Assembly (NCBI GenBank): GCA_016930085.1
Contig: JAFGHO010000015.1
Coordinates: forward strand, 1 to 43,085
DNA: 43,085 nt
From: Spirochaetales bacterium
GTDB taxonomy: Bacteria; Spirochaetota; Spirochaetia; SZUA-6; JAFGRV01
Direction: 5' to 3'
Shown: in pieces, positions 43,001 to 43,085 of the stretch
Layout: each line of letters opens with the position of its first letter
How positions within the stretch are numbered: the first letter of the stretch is position 1
Position numbers and translations under genes: made by a program
The notes under the pieces: generated by a model
Told to the model about the DNA's origin: nothing
Database searches by the model: none
Seen by the model: only the letters and a program-made list of their open reading frames with translations

Positions 43001-43085
43001 TGTCCAGGGTAAACTCAATTCCCCATTTTTTACCCGATCAGGGTAAACAAGATTCCCCACTTTTTTTAAAAAAGGGTAATTAAGA
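43001..43085. mobile_element. Probable end of an IS21-type element, cut by the window edge
   Basis: From TGTCC at 43001 two near-identical units follow: GGGTAAACTCAATTCCCCAT (from 43008) and GGGTAAACAAGATTCCCCAC (from 43040), with T-runs after each and a further TTTACCC/GGGTAA between and after. Multiple GGGTAA/TTCCCC terminal repeats starting with TG are typical of IS21-family ends. No transposase is visible because the window stops. Confidence 0.5.

Overview
This 43 kb window comes from a diderm bacterium with a GC content I judge, uncounted, at about 45-50 percent. Supporting signs are TonB-dependent outer-membrane machinery, lipoprotein signal peptides, a periplasmic FecR-type lipoprotein and secreted dockerin-bearing polysaccharide enzymes. 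The style of the secreted proteins (loose lipoboxes, short charged G-T-x-E-Q N-termini, [13 protein letters not shown] dockerins, SpoIIE/STAS signalling) makes me favour a free-living spirochaete-like organism. No rRNA, tRNA or ribosomal marker is present, so this is inference only.

Layout. 1-3.7 kb: a small membrane protein, then a CopB-type copper ATPase converging on a YHS metal-binding miniprotein and a Met-rich SHOCT membrane protein (a copper-handling island). 3.9-7.5 kb: a FecR lipoprotein, a DUF2156 acyltransferase-like protein, a small unknown protein and HisA. 7.7-10.2 kb: a chorismate-synthase homologue that has lost several hallmark active-site residues, followed by an APH/choline-kinase-fold phosphotransferase. 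10.2-14.7 kb: one 1479-residue exported protein with RTX calcium-binding repeats, a Gly/Ala-rich beta region and 14 tandem 11-residue repeats. 15.3-20.7 kb: a YihX-like HAD phosphatase, a membrane-spanning AraC regulator, two dockerin-bearing secreted proteins (one a PL1 pectate lyase) and a methyltransferase.

21.2-32.2 kb is the most coherent system: a nine-gene, one-direction locus encoding a beta-helix surface lipoprotein, DUF3450 protein, TtpC-like long MotA/TolQ/ExbB protein, ExbB, ExbD, TonB, TPR protein, a 1094-residue TonB-dependent receptor and a PstS-like phosphate-binding protein. It reads as a dedicated energised outer-membrane uptake machine, and the PstS-like protein suggests phosphate or a phosphorylated compound as cargo.

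32.2-37.2 kb: two xylose-isomerase-like TIM barrels flank a decayed PHP-domain lipoprotein gene. That gene is interrupted by a 1597-bp IS1182-like element whose ends, inverted repeats and 3-bp target duplication can be read exactly; its transposase carries two in-frame amber stops. 37.4-43 kb: a CBS-SpoIIE phosphatase, a flippase-like LPG-synthase membrane protein with a family 2 glycosyltransferase, a PHP phosphoesterase, a STAS anti-sigma antagonist and a DUF502 membrane protein. The final 85 bases hold tandem repeats that look like one end of an IS21-type element running off the window.
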